The translations under genes were made by a program, and so were the position numbers. Shown in pieces: positions 1 to 7,090 of a DNA stretch of 18,588 bases (positions are counted from its first letter, which is position 1; each line of letters begins with the position of its first letter). The stretch spans positions 1-18,588 of the forward strand of contig CAYFMP010000075.1 in the NCBI GenBank assembly GCA_964344215.1, written 5' to 3'. This DNA comes from CAYFMP01 sp964344215 (GTDB taxonomy: Bacteria; Pseudomonadota; Alphaproteobacteria; Rhodospirillales; Casp-alpha2). The notes under the pieces are model-generated. The model had not been told where the DNA came from, did not search any database, and was given only the letters and a program-made list of their open reading frames with translations.

Positions 1-30
1 CCAGGAGACCGGAGAGCGCGTCTCGGCGAT

Positions 31-98
31 TCCATATCAACGTGAACCGCTCTATGGGACAGGGACTACACGGCAGCGCCAAGACGACGCACGCCGTC
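31..98 (+). mobile_element. Remnant of the 5' end of an IS481-family transposase gene
   Basis: An ATG at 54 opens a frame reading MGQGLHGSAKTTHAV over 15 codons. This closely resembles the N-terminus of IS481-family transposases as I recall it (MGQVLHGSATTTHAV, followed by a helix-turn-helix). After position 98 the resemblance stops and the frame ends at a TGA near 144-146, so only the extreme start survives. The bases just before the ATG also look like an IS481 leader. No terminal inverted repeat or target duplication can be defined here. The call rests on recalled family sequence, not a search. Confidence 0.5.
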
Positions 99-158
99 AA
101 TGCCGAAGTGACTTTCGGTTTCATTTCGTCATCGTCGCTTTGAAGCTCCGGGATCAAT

Positions 159-174
159 CGTTCGCCGGCGAACG
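159..174. repeat. 16-bp perfect palindrome downstream of the transporter operon
   Basis: CGTTCGCCGGCGAACG is its own reverse complement. It lies about 40 bp past the stop codon of the last operon gene (213 on the minus strand). In RNA it would fold as a 6-bp stem with a CCGG loop. It could help end the operon transcript, but no T-run follows on the minus strand, so an intrinsic terminator is not demonstrated. The rest of 99-212 shows no gene I can support. Confidence 0.35.
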
Positions 175-212
175 TGCCAGCGATATCCTCGGCATTCTGA
201 ACCGCTCCGTCC

Positions 213-1289
213 TCAATCGGCGCCGCCGACCCGCCCGCTAATCAGGTCCATCGCGTCCGGGCCGTCGTGCACCGTCCAATCGACGCCGTCCGCTCGGATC
301 CGAAAGACGCCGGTGGCCAGGGTCGTGCCGTAGTCGTCGCCGCCGTCGTCGCGGCGGTGGATCGAGCGGCCGCTGCCGGCGTCGGTGCGGTCGAACAGCA
401 CGGGCGTGGGATCGCCACCGTCGCACGCGCCTTCGGCCAGCAGCTTGTCGGCCTTGTCCTGGCGCGCTTTCGAGGACTCGGTGACGACCTGCGGCAGGTC
501 GGCGAACGGCGCCTCGATCAAGTGGTTGGCATGGGCGCGCGGCGCTTCGACGGCGCGCACATGGCATCCGCCGGCCGGCGCCTCGACCGACAGCAGCCCG
601 GGCTCGCCGGCCCGGCCCAGATTGTGATGAAAGCCGCTGGCCCGATCCGAGCGTTGCAGCACCGCCGTGGCCTCGCCGAGCGTGGCGCAATCGAGCACGG
701 CGCGGGCGATGAAATGACGCGGCACGCCGGGTTTCAGATCGCCGACACGGAGGTTGTTGATGGTCTGGACCAAACCTGCCGAATTCACGCCGAAACTGTG
801 GCCGGCCAGCATGCCGGGATAGAGGAAGCTCTCGAAATCCTCGCCGTCTTCCGAGCGGGCCGATACCCAGAAACAGTGGCCGTGAAAGGCCGGCGCGCCG
901 TCCTCGTTGTGGCCGATGACCGCCGCCCCGCCGTCCTCGCCGGCTGGCAGCAGCACCGTCGTGCAGCCGTCGGCGGCGGCCGCCGCCTCCTTATCGGCGG
1001 CGGCGTCGGGCAACCCGAGGTCGCCGCGGCAGTTCCACACGAACAGGCGCTCGAACTCGGTTTCCGCGCCCTCGGCCATGCCCTCCAACTCACGGACATA
1101 CCGGGGAAACGCCGCCCGCGCCGCGTCGAGCAACTGAGCCACATACGCCGAGCCGCGCCAACGGCGCTCGAGCGCCGTGAACTCCTCGTCGGCGGCGGCG
1201 GTCAGCCGGATCGCCGCGCTTGTCGCTTCGCCGACGGCGCGGCCCACAGCATAGGCGTCGCCGCTGGCCTCGATGCGGGTGATCGACAT
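213..1289 (-). CDS. C45-family peptidase / acyl-CoA:6-aminopenicillanic acid acyltransferase-like Ntn hydrolase
   Basis: The 358-residue protein fits the C45 (AAT-like) branch of the N-terminal nucleophile hydrolases. These are made as precursors that cut themselves before a cysteine, which then acts as the nucleophile on amide bonds. The candidate is Cys109 in ADGCTTVL, followed by GHNEDG at about 126-131, a typical family landmark. Processing there would give about 108- and 250-residue chains. No signal peptide is visible, so a cytoplasmic role is likely. The ATG at 1289 is preceded by an AAGGGGG ribosome site. The gene starts 61 bp after the dppF-like gene and is probably the last of the operon, suggesting that it acts on what the transporter imports. 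The true substrate (acyl amino acid, peptide or lactam-like amide) cannot be read from sequence. Confidence 0.85.
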   Translation of the reverse strand: MSITRIEASGDAYAVGRAVGEATSAAIRLTAAADEEFTALERRWRGSAYVAQLLDAARAAFPRYVRELEGMAEGAETEFERLFVWNCRGDLGLPDAAADKEAAAAADGCTTVLLPAGEDGGAAVIGHNEDGAPAFHGHCFWVSARSEDGEDFESFLYPGMLAGHSFGVNSAGLVQTINNLRVGDLKPGVPRHFIARAVLDCATLGEATAVLQRSDRASGFHHNLGRAGEPGLLSVEAPAGGCHVRAVEAPRAHANHLIEAPFADLPQVVTESSKARQDKADKLLAEGACDGGDPTPVLFDRTDAGSGRSIHRRDDGGDDYGTTLATGVFRIRADGVDWTVHDGPDAMDLISGRVGGAD

Positions 1290-1313
1290 CTTCAGCCCCC
1301 TTCCCCGGGCCGA

Positions 1314-1329
1314 CCGCCGGCGACGGCGG
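1314..1329. repeat. Short intercistronic hairpin between the dppF-like and C45 genes
   Basis: CCGCCG-GCGA-CGGCGG forms a 6-bp GC stem with a 4-base loop in the 61-bp gap. No T-run follows on the minus strand. It may slow RNA decay or modulate read-through, or be chance in GC-rich DNA. Confidence 0.25.
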
Positions 1330-1350
1330 GATCGGGAAACGCCGCCGCGC

Positions 1351-2346
1351 TCATGAGCCTTCGTTCAGGTGGCAGGCCGACAGCCGTTGCGGCGCGATCT
1401 CCCGCAAGGCGGGTTGTTCGGCCTTGCAGCGCACGCCGGCGTGCGGACATCGGGGGTGAAAATAACAACCGCTCGGCGGGTCCAACGGCGACGGGATCTC
1501 GCCCGACACCGGCTGGTAATCGAGGCCGCGCGAATCGAGCCTCGGCACCTCGTTCAGCAGGGCCTGCGTATACGGGTGGTTGGGCGCCTCGAACAGCTCC
1601 TCGGTCGGCGCCGTCTCCACCACCCTTCCCAAGTACATGATGACGACGCGGTCCGATATGTGCTCGACGACGCTGAGATCGTGGCTGATGAAGAGATACG
1701 TCAGGTCGAGCTCCTCGCGCAGGTCCATGAACAGATTGATGACCTGGGCCTGGATCGACACGTCCAAGGCGGCGATCGCCTCGTCGCAGACCAGGAACTC
1801 CGGTTTCACGGCGAGCGCCCGGGCGATGCCGATGCGCTGACGCTGGCCGCCCGAGAACTGGTGCGGGTAGCGCCGCCGGTAGATCGGGTCGAGACCGACC
1901 TTGCCCATCAGGCTTTCCACGTAATCGCGGATCTCCGAGCGCCCGATCATTCGGTGGAACAGCGGCGCTTCGCCGAGGATGTCCTCGACCCGCATGCGCG
2001 GGTTGAGCGACGCGAACGGGTCCTGAAAGATCATCTGCACAGCCAACGCCGTCGCCTTGCCCTCGGCCTTGTCCATGGCCGAAACGGGGGCTCCCTTGAA
2101 GACGATCTGCCCCTCGGTCGGCTCCAGGATGCCGGCCACCATGCGCCCCAGGGTCGATTTGCCGCACCCCGACTCGCCGACCAGTCCGACCACTTCGCCG
2201 CTTTCGATCTCGATGTTGACGTCGTCGACGGCACGCACCACCTCCTCGCGGACGTTGGAGCCGAGCTTCTGGGCGATTCGCGCCGCCAGATCGAGGTGCT
2301 TGACGAAGTTCTTGGAAACGTTGCGGGTTTCCAGCATGGCGCTCAT
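1351..2346 (-). CDS. Dipeptide/oligopeptide ABC transporter ATP-binding protein (DppF/OppF-like)
   Basis: This 331-residue protein is the second ATPase of a peptide-type importer. It carries Walker A GESGCGKST, signature FSGGQRQR, Walker B FLVCDE followed by D-loop AALD, and the switch histidine in LFISHDLS. The C-terminal oligopeptide-transporter extension has cysteines in CYFHPRC, GVRC and ACHL, the pattern linked to an iron-sulfur cluster in some Dpp/Opp ATPases. The residue after the Walker B glutamate is Ala (DEAIAALD) rather than the more common Pro, a variant I believe occurs in this subfamily. The start is the ATG at 2346. It overlaps the previous gene's TGA by four bases (ATGA) and has GGGAGG seven bases upstream, implying translational coupling. 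The longer open frame upstream in this phase is an overlap artefact. Confidence 0.93.
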   Translation of the reverse strand: MSAMLETRNVSKNFVKHLDLAARIAQKLGSNVREEVVRAVDDVNIEIESGEVVGLVGESGCGKSTLGRMVAGILEPTEGQIVFKGAPVSAMDKAEGKATALAVQMIFQDPFASLNPRMRVEDILGEAPLFHRMIGRSEIRDYVESLMGKVGLDPIYRRRYPHQFSGGQRQRIGIARALAVKPEFLVCDEAIAALDVSIQAQVINLFMDLREELDLTYLFISHDLSVVEHISDRVVIMYLGRVVETAPTEELFEAPNHPYTQALLNEVPRLDSRGLDYQPVSGEIPSPLDPPSGCYFHPRCPHAGVRCKAEQPALREIAPQRLSACHLNEGS

Positions 2347-3323
2347 TCGGCGGCCTCCCGGTGCGGATGGAAGCACCGCACCTGGCGATCGGGAACCGGG
2401 GTGGTGATGCCGGGCACGCTGTCGCATTCGCCGGCGGCCCTGGGGCAGCGTTCCTTGAAGGCGCACCCCCCCGGCAGCCCCAACAGCGACGGCGTCATGC
2501 CGGGTATCTGATAGAGCCGGTGGCCGCGGGTGTTGTGGCCGGGAACCGAGCCCAGGAGCCCCACCGTATAGGGGTGGACCGGATGGTCGAGGACCGCATC
2601 CAGCGTGCCTTGCTCGACGATGCGCCCGGCGTACATGACGCAGATCTTGTCGGCCAGGCCGGCGACGACGGCGAGATCGTGGGTGATCCAGATCAGCGCC
2701 GTGCCGGTTTCCCGGCACAGTTTCTGCGCCTCGTGGAGAATCTGGCCCTGGATGGTGACGTCCAAGGCCGTGGTCGGCTCGTCGGCGACGATCAGGTCCG
2801 GCTTGTTGATCAGCGCGATGGCGATGGCGACGCGCTGGCGCATGCCGCCGGAGAACTGGTGCGGATAGGCGGCAAGGCGTTCGTCCGGCGACGGGATGCC
2901 GACCTGCCCCAAGGCGTCGCGGGCGCGCTGGCGGGCGGTCTCGCGGTCGACCTTGTCGTGGGCCAGGATGGTTTCGATCATCTGGGTGTCGATCCTGAGC
3001 ACCGGGTTGAGGGTCATCATCGGATCCTGGAAGATCATCGCCATGCGGTTGCCGCGCAGCGCCCGCATGCGCTCCTCGCCGGCCGCCACCAGGTTCTCGC
3101 CCTGGAAAAGCACCTCCCCTTCGACGATCCGGCCGGGCGGATCGACCAGCCCGATGATCGAGAACCCGGTGACCGTCTTGCCGGACCCGGACTCGCCGAC
3201 CAGGCCCATGACCTCGCCCTTGTCGACCGTGAAGGAGACGCCGTCGACCGCCCTGGCGACGCCTTCCTTGGTGAAGAAGTGGGTAGCCAGATCGCGGACT
3301 TCGAGAGTGTGGGGTTCGGACAC
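2343..3323 (-). CDS. Dipeptide/oligopeptide ABC transporter ATP-binding protein (DppD/OppD-like)
   Basis: This 326-residue ATPase pairs with the DppF-like subunit to power import. Visible motifs are Walker A GESGSGKTV, signature FSGGMRQR, Walker B LIVADEP with D-loop TALD, and the switch histidine in WITHDLAV. The C-terminal extension contains GGCAFKERC, GEC and VRCFHPH, the cysteine cluster typical of DppD/OppD. I choose a GTG start at 3323 (VSEPHTLEVRDL). It gives the usual family length, lies 11 bp after the upstream permease stop, and has an AGGGGC ribosome site within the end of the permease gene. The frame stays open far upstream, but that sequence is the permease gene read out of phase. 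Confidence 0.92.
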   Translation of the reverse strand: MSEPHTLEVRDLATHFFTKEGVARAVDGVSFTVDKGEVMGLVGESGSGKTVTGFSIIGLVDPPGRIVEGEVLFQGENLVAAGEERMRALRGNRMAMIFQDPMMTLNPVLRIDTQMIETILAHDKVDRETARQRARDALGQVGIPSPDERLAAYPHQFSGGMRQRVAIAIALINKPDLIVADEPTTALDVTIQGQILHEAQKLCRETGTALIWITHDLAVVAGLADKICVMYAGRIVEQGTLDAVLDHPVHPYTVGLLGSVPGHNTRGHRLYQIPGMTPSLLGLPGGCAFKERCPRAAGECDSVPGITTPVPDRQVRCFHPHREAAE

Positions 3324-3334
3324 CGGGAACGCCC

Positions 3335-4261
3335 CTATTTCTGGAGCCGCGGGTTGAGGACATCGCGCAACTGGTCGCCGACCAGGTTGATGCTGACGAT
3401 GGTGATCAATAGCGCGACGCCGGGAAAGAAGCTGATCCAGTATTTCAGGCTCAGCATGTACTCGAACCCGTTGGCGATCAGCAGGCCCAGCGACGGCTCG
3501 GTGATCGGCAGGCCGACGCCGAGGAAGCTCAAGGTCGCCTCCAGCGAGATGGCGTGCGCCGTCTGCACGGTGACGACGACGATCAGCGGCGGCAGGCAGT
3601 TGGGCAGCAGGTGGCCGAACAGGATGCGCCGATGCGACAGCGCCAGGCAGGTGGCCGCCTCGACGTATTCCTTGCGGCGCTCGACCAGGGCCGAGGCGCG
3701 TACGGTGCGCGCATAGTAGGCCCATTGCACGACGACCAGGGCGATGATGATCTTGTCGACCCCCTTGCCGAGGATGGCGAGCAGGATCAGTGCCACCAGG
3801 ATGGCCGGGAAACTCAGCTGGATATCGACGATGCGCATGATCAGGGTATCGACGCGGCCGCCGAAATAGGCGGCGATCAGCCCGAAACAGCAGCCGATGA
3901 CCATGGCGATCAGGCCGCTCATGACGCCGACGCTCAAGGACGTCCTGAGACCGTAGAAGATGGCGCTCAACAGGTCGCGGCCGGCGCCGTCGGTGCCGAG
4001 CCAGAAGGTGACGCCGGTGAAACTCTCCGATGCCGGCGGCAAGCGGCTGTCCATGACGTCGACGGTGGCCAGGTCGTAAGGATCGGTCGGAGATATCCAC
4101 GGCGCGAACAGACCGATGAAGATGATACCGGCGAGCACGACAAGGGCGGTGGTGGCCACCCGGCTTTCGAAGAAATCCGACAGGAATCGCCGAAACGGCG
4201 TTTCCACCTTGGCCGCGGCGGCGCCTCCGTCGAGGACCGCTTCATCGACACCGGGGTTCAT
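3335..4261 (-). CDS. Dipeptide/oligopeptide ABC transporter permease (DppC/OppC-like)
   Basis: This 308-residue inner-membrane permease has the DppC layout. A cytoplasmic N-terminus is followed by a first membrane span (VATTALVVLAGIIFIGLFAP). Then comes a periplasmic loop with the family motif WLGTDGAGRDLLSAIFYG, and a bundle of five further spans. The ATPase-contacting EAA loop is RRKEYVEAATCLALSHRR...LLPN. The ATG at 4261 overlaps the TGA of the upstream permease by four bases (ATGA), so the two permeases are translationally coupled. An AGGA ribosome site lies about nine bases upstream. It forms the membrane channel with the DppB-like protein. Confidence 0.93.
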   Translation of the reverse strand: MNPGVDEAVLDGGAAAAKVETPFRRFLSDFFESRVATTALVVLAGIIFIGLFAPWISPTDPYDLATVDVMDSRLPPASESFTGVTFWLGTDGAGRDLLSAIFYGLRTSLSVGVMSGLIAMVIGCCFGLIAAYFGGRVDTLIMRIVDIQLSFPAILVALILLAILGKGVDKIIIALVVVQWAYYARTVRASALVERRKEYVEAATCLALSHRRILFGHLLPNCLPPLIVVVTVQTAHAISLEATLSFLGVGLPITEPSLGLLIANGFEYMLSLKYWISFFPGVALLITIVSINLVGDQLRDVLNPRLQK

Positions 4262-5235
4262 CCCTTGACGTCCTGGATGCGGACCCGGGGGTCGAGGATC
4301 GAATAGAGAATATCGACCACCAGATTGATGAGGACGAACAACAACACCGTGATCATTAGATAGGCGACGACGACGGGGCGATCCAAATTCTGCACCGAAT
4401 CGATCAACAGCTTGCCCATGCCGGGCCACGCGAAGACGGTTTCGGTCACGACGGAAAAGGCGATCAGGTTGCCGAATTCGAGTCCGATCACCGTGACCAC
4501 CGGAATCAGGATGTTCTTCAGGACATGGACGAGAACCACGCGCGGCGCGCTCAATCCCTTGGCGCGTGCGAACTTGATGTAGTCCTGGTGCACCACCTCG
4601 CGGGTTCCGGCCCGCGACAGACGGATGACCAGGGAGATCTTGAACAGCGCCAGGTTGAGGGCCGGCATCAACAGATGCTGGAGGCCGTCCCAGGTCAGGA
4701 AACTGACCTGCAGGCCGAGAAAGGCGACCGTCTCCCCCCGCCCCGTCGACGGCAGCCATCCCATCATCACCGCGAACACCATGATCATCATCAGGCCGAC
4801 CCAGAAGGTCGGCAGGCTGAAGCCGAGGATGGAACCGGCCATGATCGTCTTGCTGACCTTGGAAAAAGGCCGCAATCCCGCATAGACGCCCAGCGGTATG
4901 CCGAGAACGATGGCCAGGAACAGCGCCGCCAGGGCCAACTCGAAGGTGGCCGGGATGCGCTGGACAATGAGTTTCAAGGCCGGTTCGCCGAAAATGAACG
5001 ACTTGCCGAGATCGCCCTTCAGGGCGTTCATCACGAAGAACCCGTATTGCTCGTGGATCGGCCTATCGAGGCCGAGGTCGCGGATCAACCGCTCGATTTC
5101 GGCCTGATCGGCTTCCGGATTGATCAGCATGTCGACCGGATCGCCGGCGATATTGACGCCGACGAAAACGATGAACGACATCACCAGCACCACGACGATG
5201 CTCTGCAACAGGCGGCGGATGACAAAAACCGACAC
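4258..5235 (-). CDS. Dipeptide/oligopeptide ABC transporter permease (DppB/OppB-like)
   Basis: This 325-residue permease is the DppB partner. It opens with the family N-terminus MSVFVIRRLLQSIVVVLVMS, which is the first membrane span. A periplasmic segment follows with the LGLDRPIHEQYG and GDLGKSF landmarks, then five more spans. The EAA loop is DYIKFARAKGLSAPRVVLVH. The C-terminus LDPRVRIQD is also typical. The start codon is GTG at 5235, with GGCGGGG about nine bases upstream. It sits 80 bp after the binding-protein stop, with a strong hairpin in between, so it is probably expressed at a lower level than the binding protein from the same transcript. Confidence 0.93.
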   Translation of the reverse strand: MSVFVIRRLLQSIVVVLVMSFIVFVGVNIAGDPVDMLINPEADQAEIERLIRDLGLDRPIHEQYGFFVMNALKGDLGKSFIFGEPALKLIVQRIPATFELALAALFLAIVLGIPLGVYAGLRPFSKVSKTIMAGSILGFSLPTFWVGLMMIMVFAVMMGWLPSTGRGETVAFLGLQVSFLTWDGLQHLLMPALNLALFKISLVIRLSRAGTREVVHQDYIKFARAKGLSAPRVVLVHVLKNILIPVVTVIGLEFGNLIAFSVVTETVFAWPGMGKLLIDSVQNLDRPVVVAYLMITVLLFVLINLVVDILYSILDPRVRIQDVKG

Positions 5236-5254
5236 GAACTAGGACCCCGCCAAT

Positions 5255-5307
5255 CTCTTCGAAGAGGAAGGCCCGGCGGGCCGCATGAAAGCGGCCGCCC
5301 GCCGGGC
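5255..5307 (-). terminator. Intercistronic stem-loop, possible attenuator or mRNA 3'-end protector after the binding-protein gene
   Basis: GCCCGGCGGGC at 5271-5281 pairs perfectly with GCCCGCCGGGC at 5297-5307. A further CGC/GCG pairing occurs around the loop, with a three-base bulge. The palindrome CTCTTCGAAGAG at 5255-5266 lies on the permease side. No T-run follows on the minus strand, so this is not a clean intrinsic terminator. Hairpins at this spot, just after a periplasmic binding-protein gene, often stabilise the upstream mRNA or stop part of the transcription so that binding protein exceeds permease. Confidence 0.5.
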
Positions 5308-5315
5308 TTAGTGGG

Positions 5316-6905
5316 CTACTCGGAATAAACTCCCGAGACGACCGTCGATTCGTCGGTGCGGGCCTTGAAGTTGATTCCCTTGCGTCCGGCCCAGGTGCTG
5401 ACCTGGTAGTGCAACGGAATGATCCCGACATCGCTGATGGCGATCTCGGTGGCCTTGGCCAGGAGGTCCTGACGTGCCCCGTCGTCGACCGTCGATAACG
5501 CTTCCTCGACCAGCTTATCGACTTCGGCGTTGGAGTAGCGCCCACGGTTCGAGGCGCCGAAGCCGCGCGACTTGTCATAGGTGTGCAGCAACGATTTCAG
5601 CGGGGACGAGGCCTCGCCGGTGCCGGCGCCCCAGCCGACCAGGATAAAGCTGAATTCCGGCGTCTTGTCGGGCCCGCCCCGGGAGGCGCGCTTGAAGTAG
5701 ACCGCCTTCGGCATGGTCTCGACCGCCGTCTTGATGCCGATCCGGGTCAACATCTGGGCGACGGCTTCGGCGATCTTGGCGTCGTTGATGTAGCGGTCGT
5801 TGGGCCCGTGGATGGTCAACTCGAAACCGTCCCCGACGCCGGCCGCTTTCAACAGGGCCTTGGCGCCGGCGGGATCGTACTCCAACGGTTTCAGGTTGGG
5901 GCTGACCCCGAAGAACCCCTTCGGCAGAAGCTGCCCGGCCTTGATGGCGATCCCTTCCATGACGCGCTCGACGATGGCGTCGCGGTTGATGGCCAGCGAA
6001 ATCGCCTTGCGGACGCGCTGGTCCTGCAGCGGGCTGGCGATGGCACCGCCGCCCTTGGCCTTGACGAACGGCGAGTTCTTGCGCTTGTGGTCGATGTGCA
6101 GATAGATCACCCGGTTGGAGATGCTCTCCATGACGTTGAGCTTCGGCTCCTTCTTGAGGCGCGCGATATCGACGGTCGGAACGTTGTCGATGAAATCGAC
6201 GTCGCCGGCCAGCAGCGCGGCGACCCGCGACGGAGCCGCCTTGATCGGTTTGATGATGATCTTCGTCCACTCGGGCTTTTCTCCCCAGTAGTCGTCGTTG
6301 CGCGAGTAAACCAGACGGTCGCCCGGCACCCATTCGACGAACTTGAAGACGCCGGTGCCGATCGCCGCCTTGCCGCTGTTGTAATCCTCGGTGGTGGCGC
6401 CCTCGCCGTGCTTCTTGGAGATGATGGAGAAGGTCGACATGTCGTTCGGCATCAACGGATAGGGCTTGGCCGTTTTGATGTGCACGGTGTGGCTGTCGAT
6501 CTTGGTGATCGTCTTGCCTTTCAGGTAGGTGCCGAAGCTGGACGGGCTGTTGGGGACGTTCGGGGCGCGGCTGAAGGTGAAGACCACGTCGTCGGCCGTG
6601 AACGCCGAGCCGTCGTGGAACTTGACCCCCTTGCGCAGCTTGAACTCCCAGGTCAGGTCGTCGATCGCCTTCCACGAGGTGGCCAGGCCGGGCTTCAGGT
6701 TCTGCTTGTGGTCCGGCATTATCAACCGATCGAACACCTCGCGGGCCAGCGCGTTGTTCGGCGTCAGATTATGATAGTGCGGGTCGATGGACGAGGGCTC
6801 GGCCTTGAGGCCTACCCTCAACTCCTTGGCCGTTACCGACGCCGGCGCCGACATCAACAGCGCCGCTGCGATACCGGCAACGGCAATGGGTTTCAGGATA
6901 TTCAT
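5316..6905 (-). CDS. ABC transporter substrate-binding protein, family 5 (DppA/OppA type), periplasmic
   Basis: This 529-residue protein captures the substrate in the periplasm and delivers it to the permeases encoded downstream. It has a Sec signal peptide: a lysine near the start, a hydrophobic core (PIAVAGIAAALLMSAP), and a likely cut after SVTA, leaving KELRVGLKAEPSSIDPHYHN. Family 5 landmarks include LKPGLATSWK, WEFKLRKGVKFHDGSAFTADDVVFTF and, further on, the QDQRVRKAISLAINRDAIV region. Length is normal. The ATG at 6905 has GGGAGGAA eight bases upstream. It is the first gene of the operon. The ligand could be di- or oligopeptides, N-acylated amino acids or other compounds, and sequence alone does not decide. 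Confidence 0.94.
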   Translation of the reverse strand: MNILKPIAVAGIAAALLMSAPASVTAKELRVGLKAEPSSIDPHYHNLTPNNALAREVFDRLIMPDHKQNLKPGLATSWKAIDDLTWEFKLRKGVKFHDGSAFTADDVVFTFSRAPNVPNSPSSFGTYLKGKTITKIDSHTVHIKTAKPYPLMPNDMSTFSIISKKHGEGATTEDYNSGKAAIGTGVFKFVEWVPGDRLVYSRNDDYWGEKPEWTKIIIKPIKAAPSRVAALLAGDVDFIDNVPTVDIARLKKEPKLNVMESISNRVIYLHIDHKRKNSPFVKAKGGGAIASPLQDQRVRKAISLAINRDAIVERVMEGIAIKAGQLLPKGFFGVSPNLKPLEYDPAGAKALLKAAGVGDGFELTIHGPNDRYINDAKIAEAVAQMLTRIGIKTAVETMPKAVYFKRASRGGPDKTPEFSFILVGWGAGTGEASSPLKSLLHTYDKSRGFGASNRGRYSNAEVDKLVEEALSTVDDGARQDLLAKATEIAISDVGIIPLHYQVSTWAGRKGINFKARTDESTVVSGVYSE

Positions 6906-6961
6906 AAGTTGGTTCCTCCCTGGATACTTCGGGTAATTCCGGCGCCCGCGTTATGCGTCGC

Positions 6962-6983
6962 GGGTCGACCCAAGTATCTTGGG
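6962..6983. promoter_or_regulatory. Overlapping palindromes in the divergent control region, candidate operator
   Basis: CCCAAG-TAT-CTTGGG at 6969-6983 is a perfect 6-bp inverted repeat around three bases. It overlaps GGGTCGACCC at 6962-6971, a 10-bp palindrome. Both lie in the 185-bp space between the operon start (6905) and the divergent hydrolase gene (7091), where a regulator of both units would bind. No regulator gene is in the window and I cannot assign a family. I found no convincing -35/-10 pair for either direction. Confidence 0.4.
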
Positions 6984-7090
6984 ACAAAAGCATTTCTCCG
7001 ACAAGCCCCGTCTCGTTGAAGCGGGTTTAGCGGCCGCTGCCGATCTGCTATGACGAAGATTGGAGCACCCGACAGAGCGGAACGGAGCGA

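Noticed and set aside
267..1640. Long plus-strand open frame opposite the C45 gene
   Set aside because: It spans the opposite strand of two real genes, has no recognisable domain, and its composition is that of a shadow frame.
1741..1800. Ala instead of Pro after the Walker B glutamate of the DppF-like ATPase as a sign of inactivity
   Set aside because: The catalytic Glu, signature and switch His are intact, and DEA-AALD variants are, as far as I recall, common in this subfamily.
2347..3363. Upstream extension of the dppF-like frame, suggesting a 670-residue ATPase fusion
   Set aside because: The extension is the dppD-like gene read out of phase. The ATGA overlap and GGGAGG site fix the true start at 2346.
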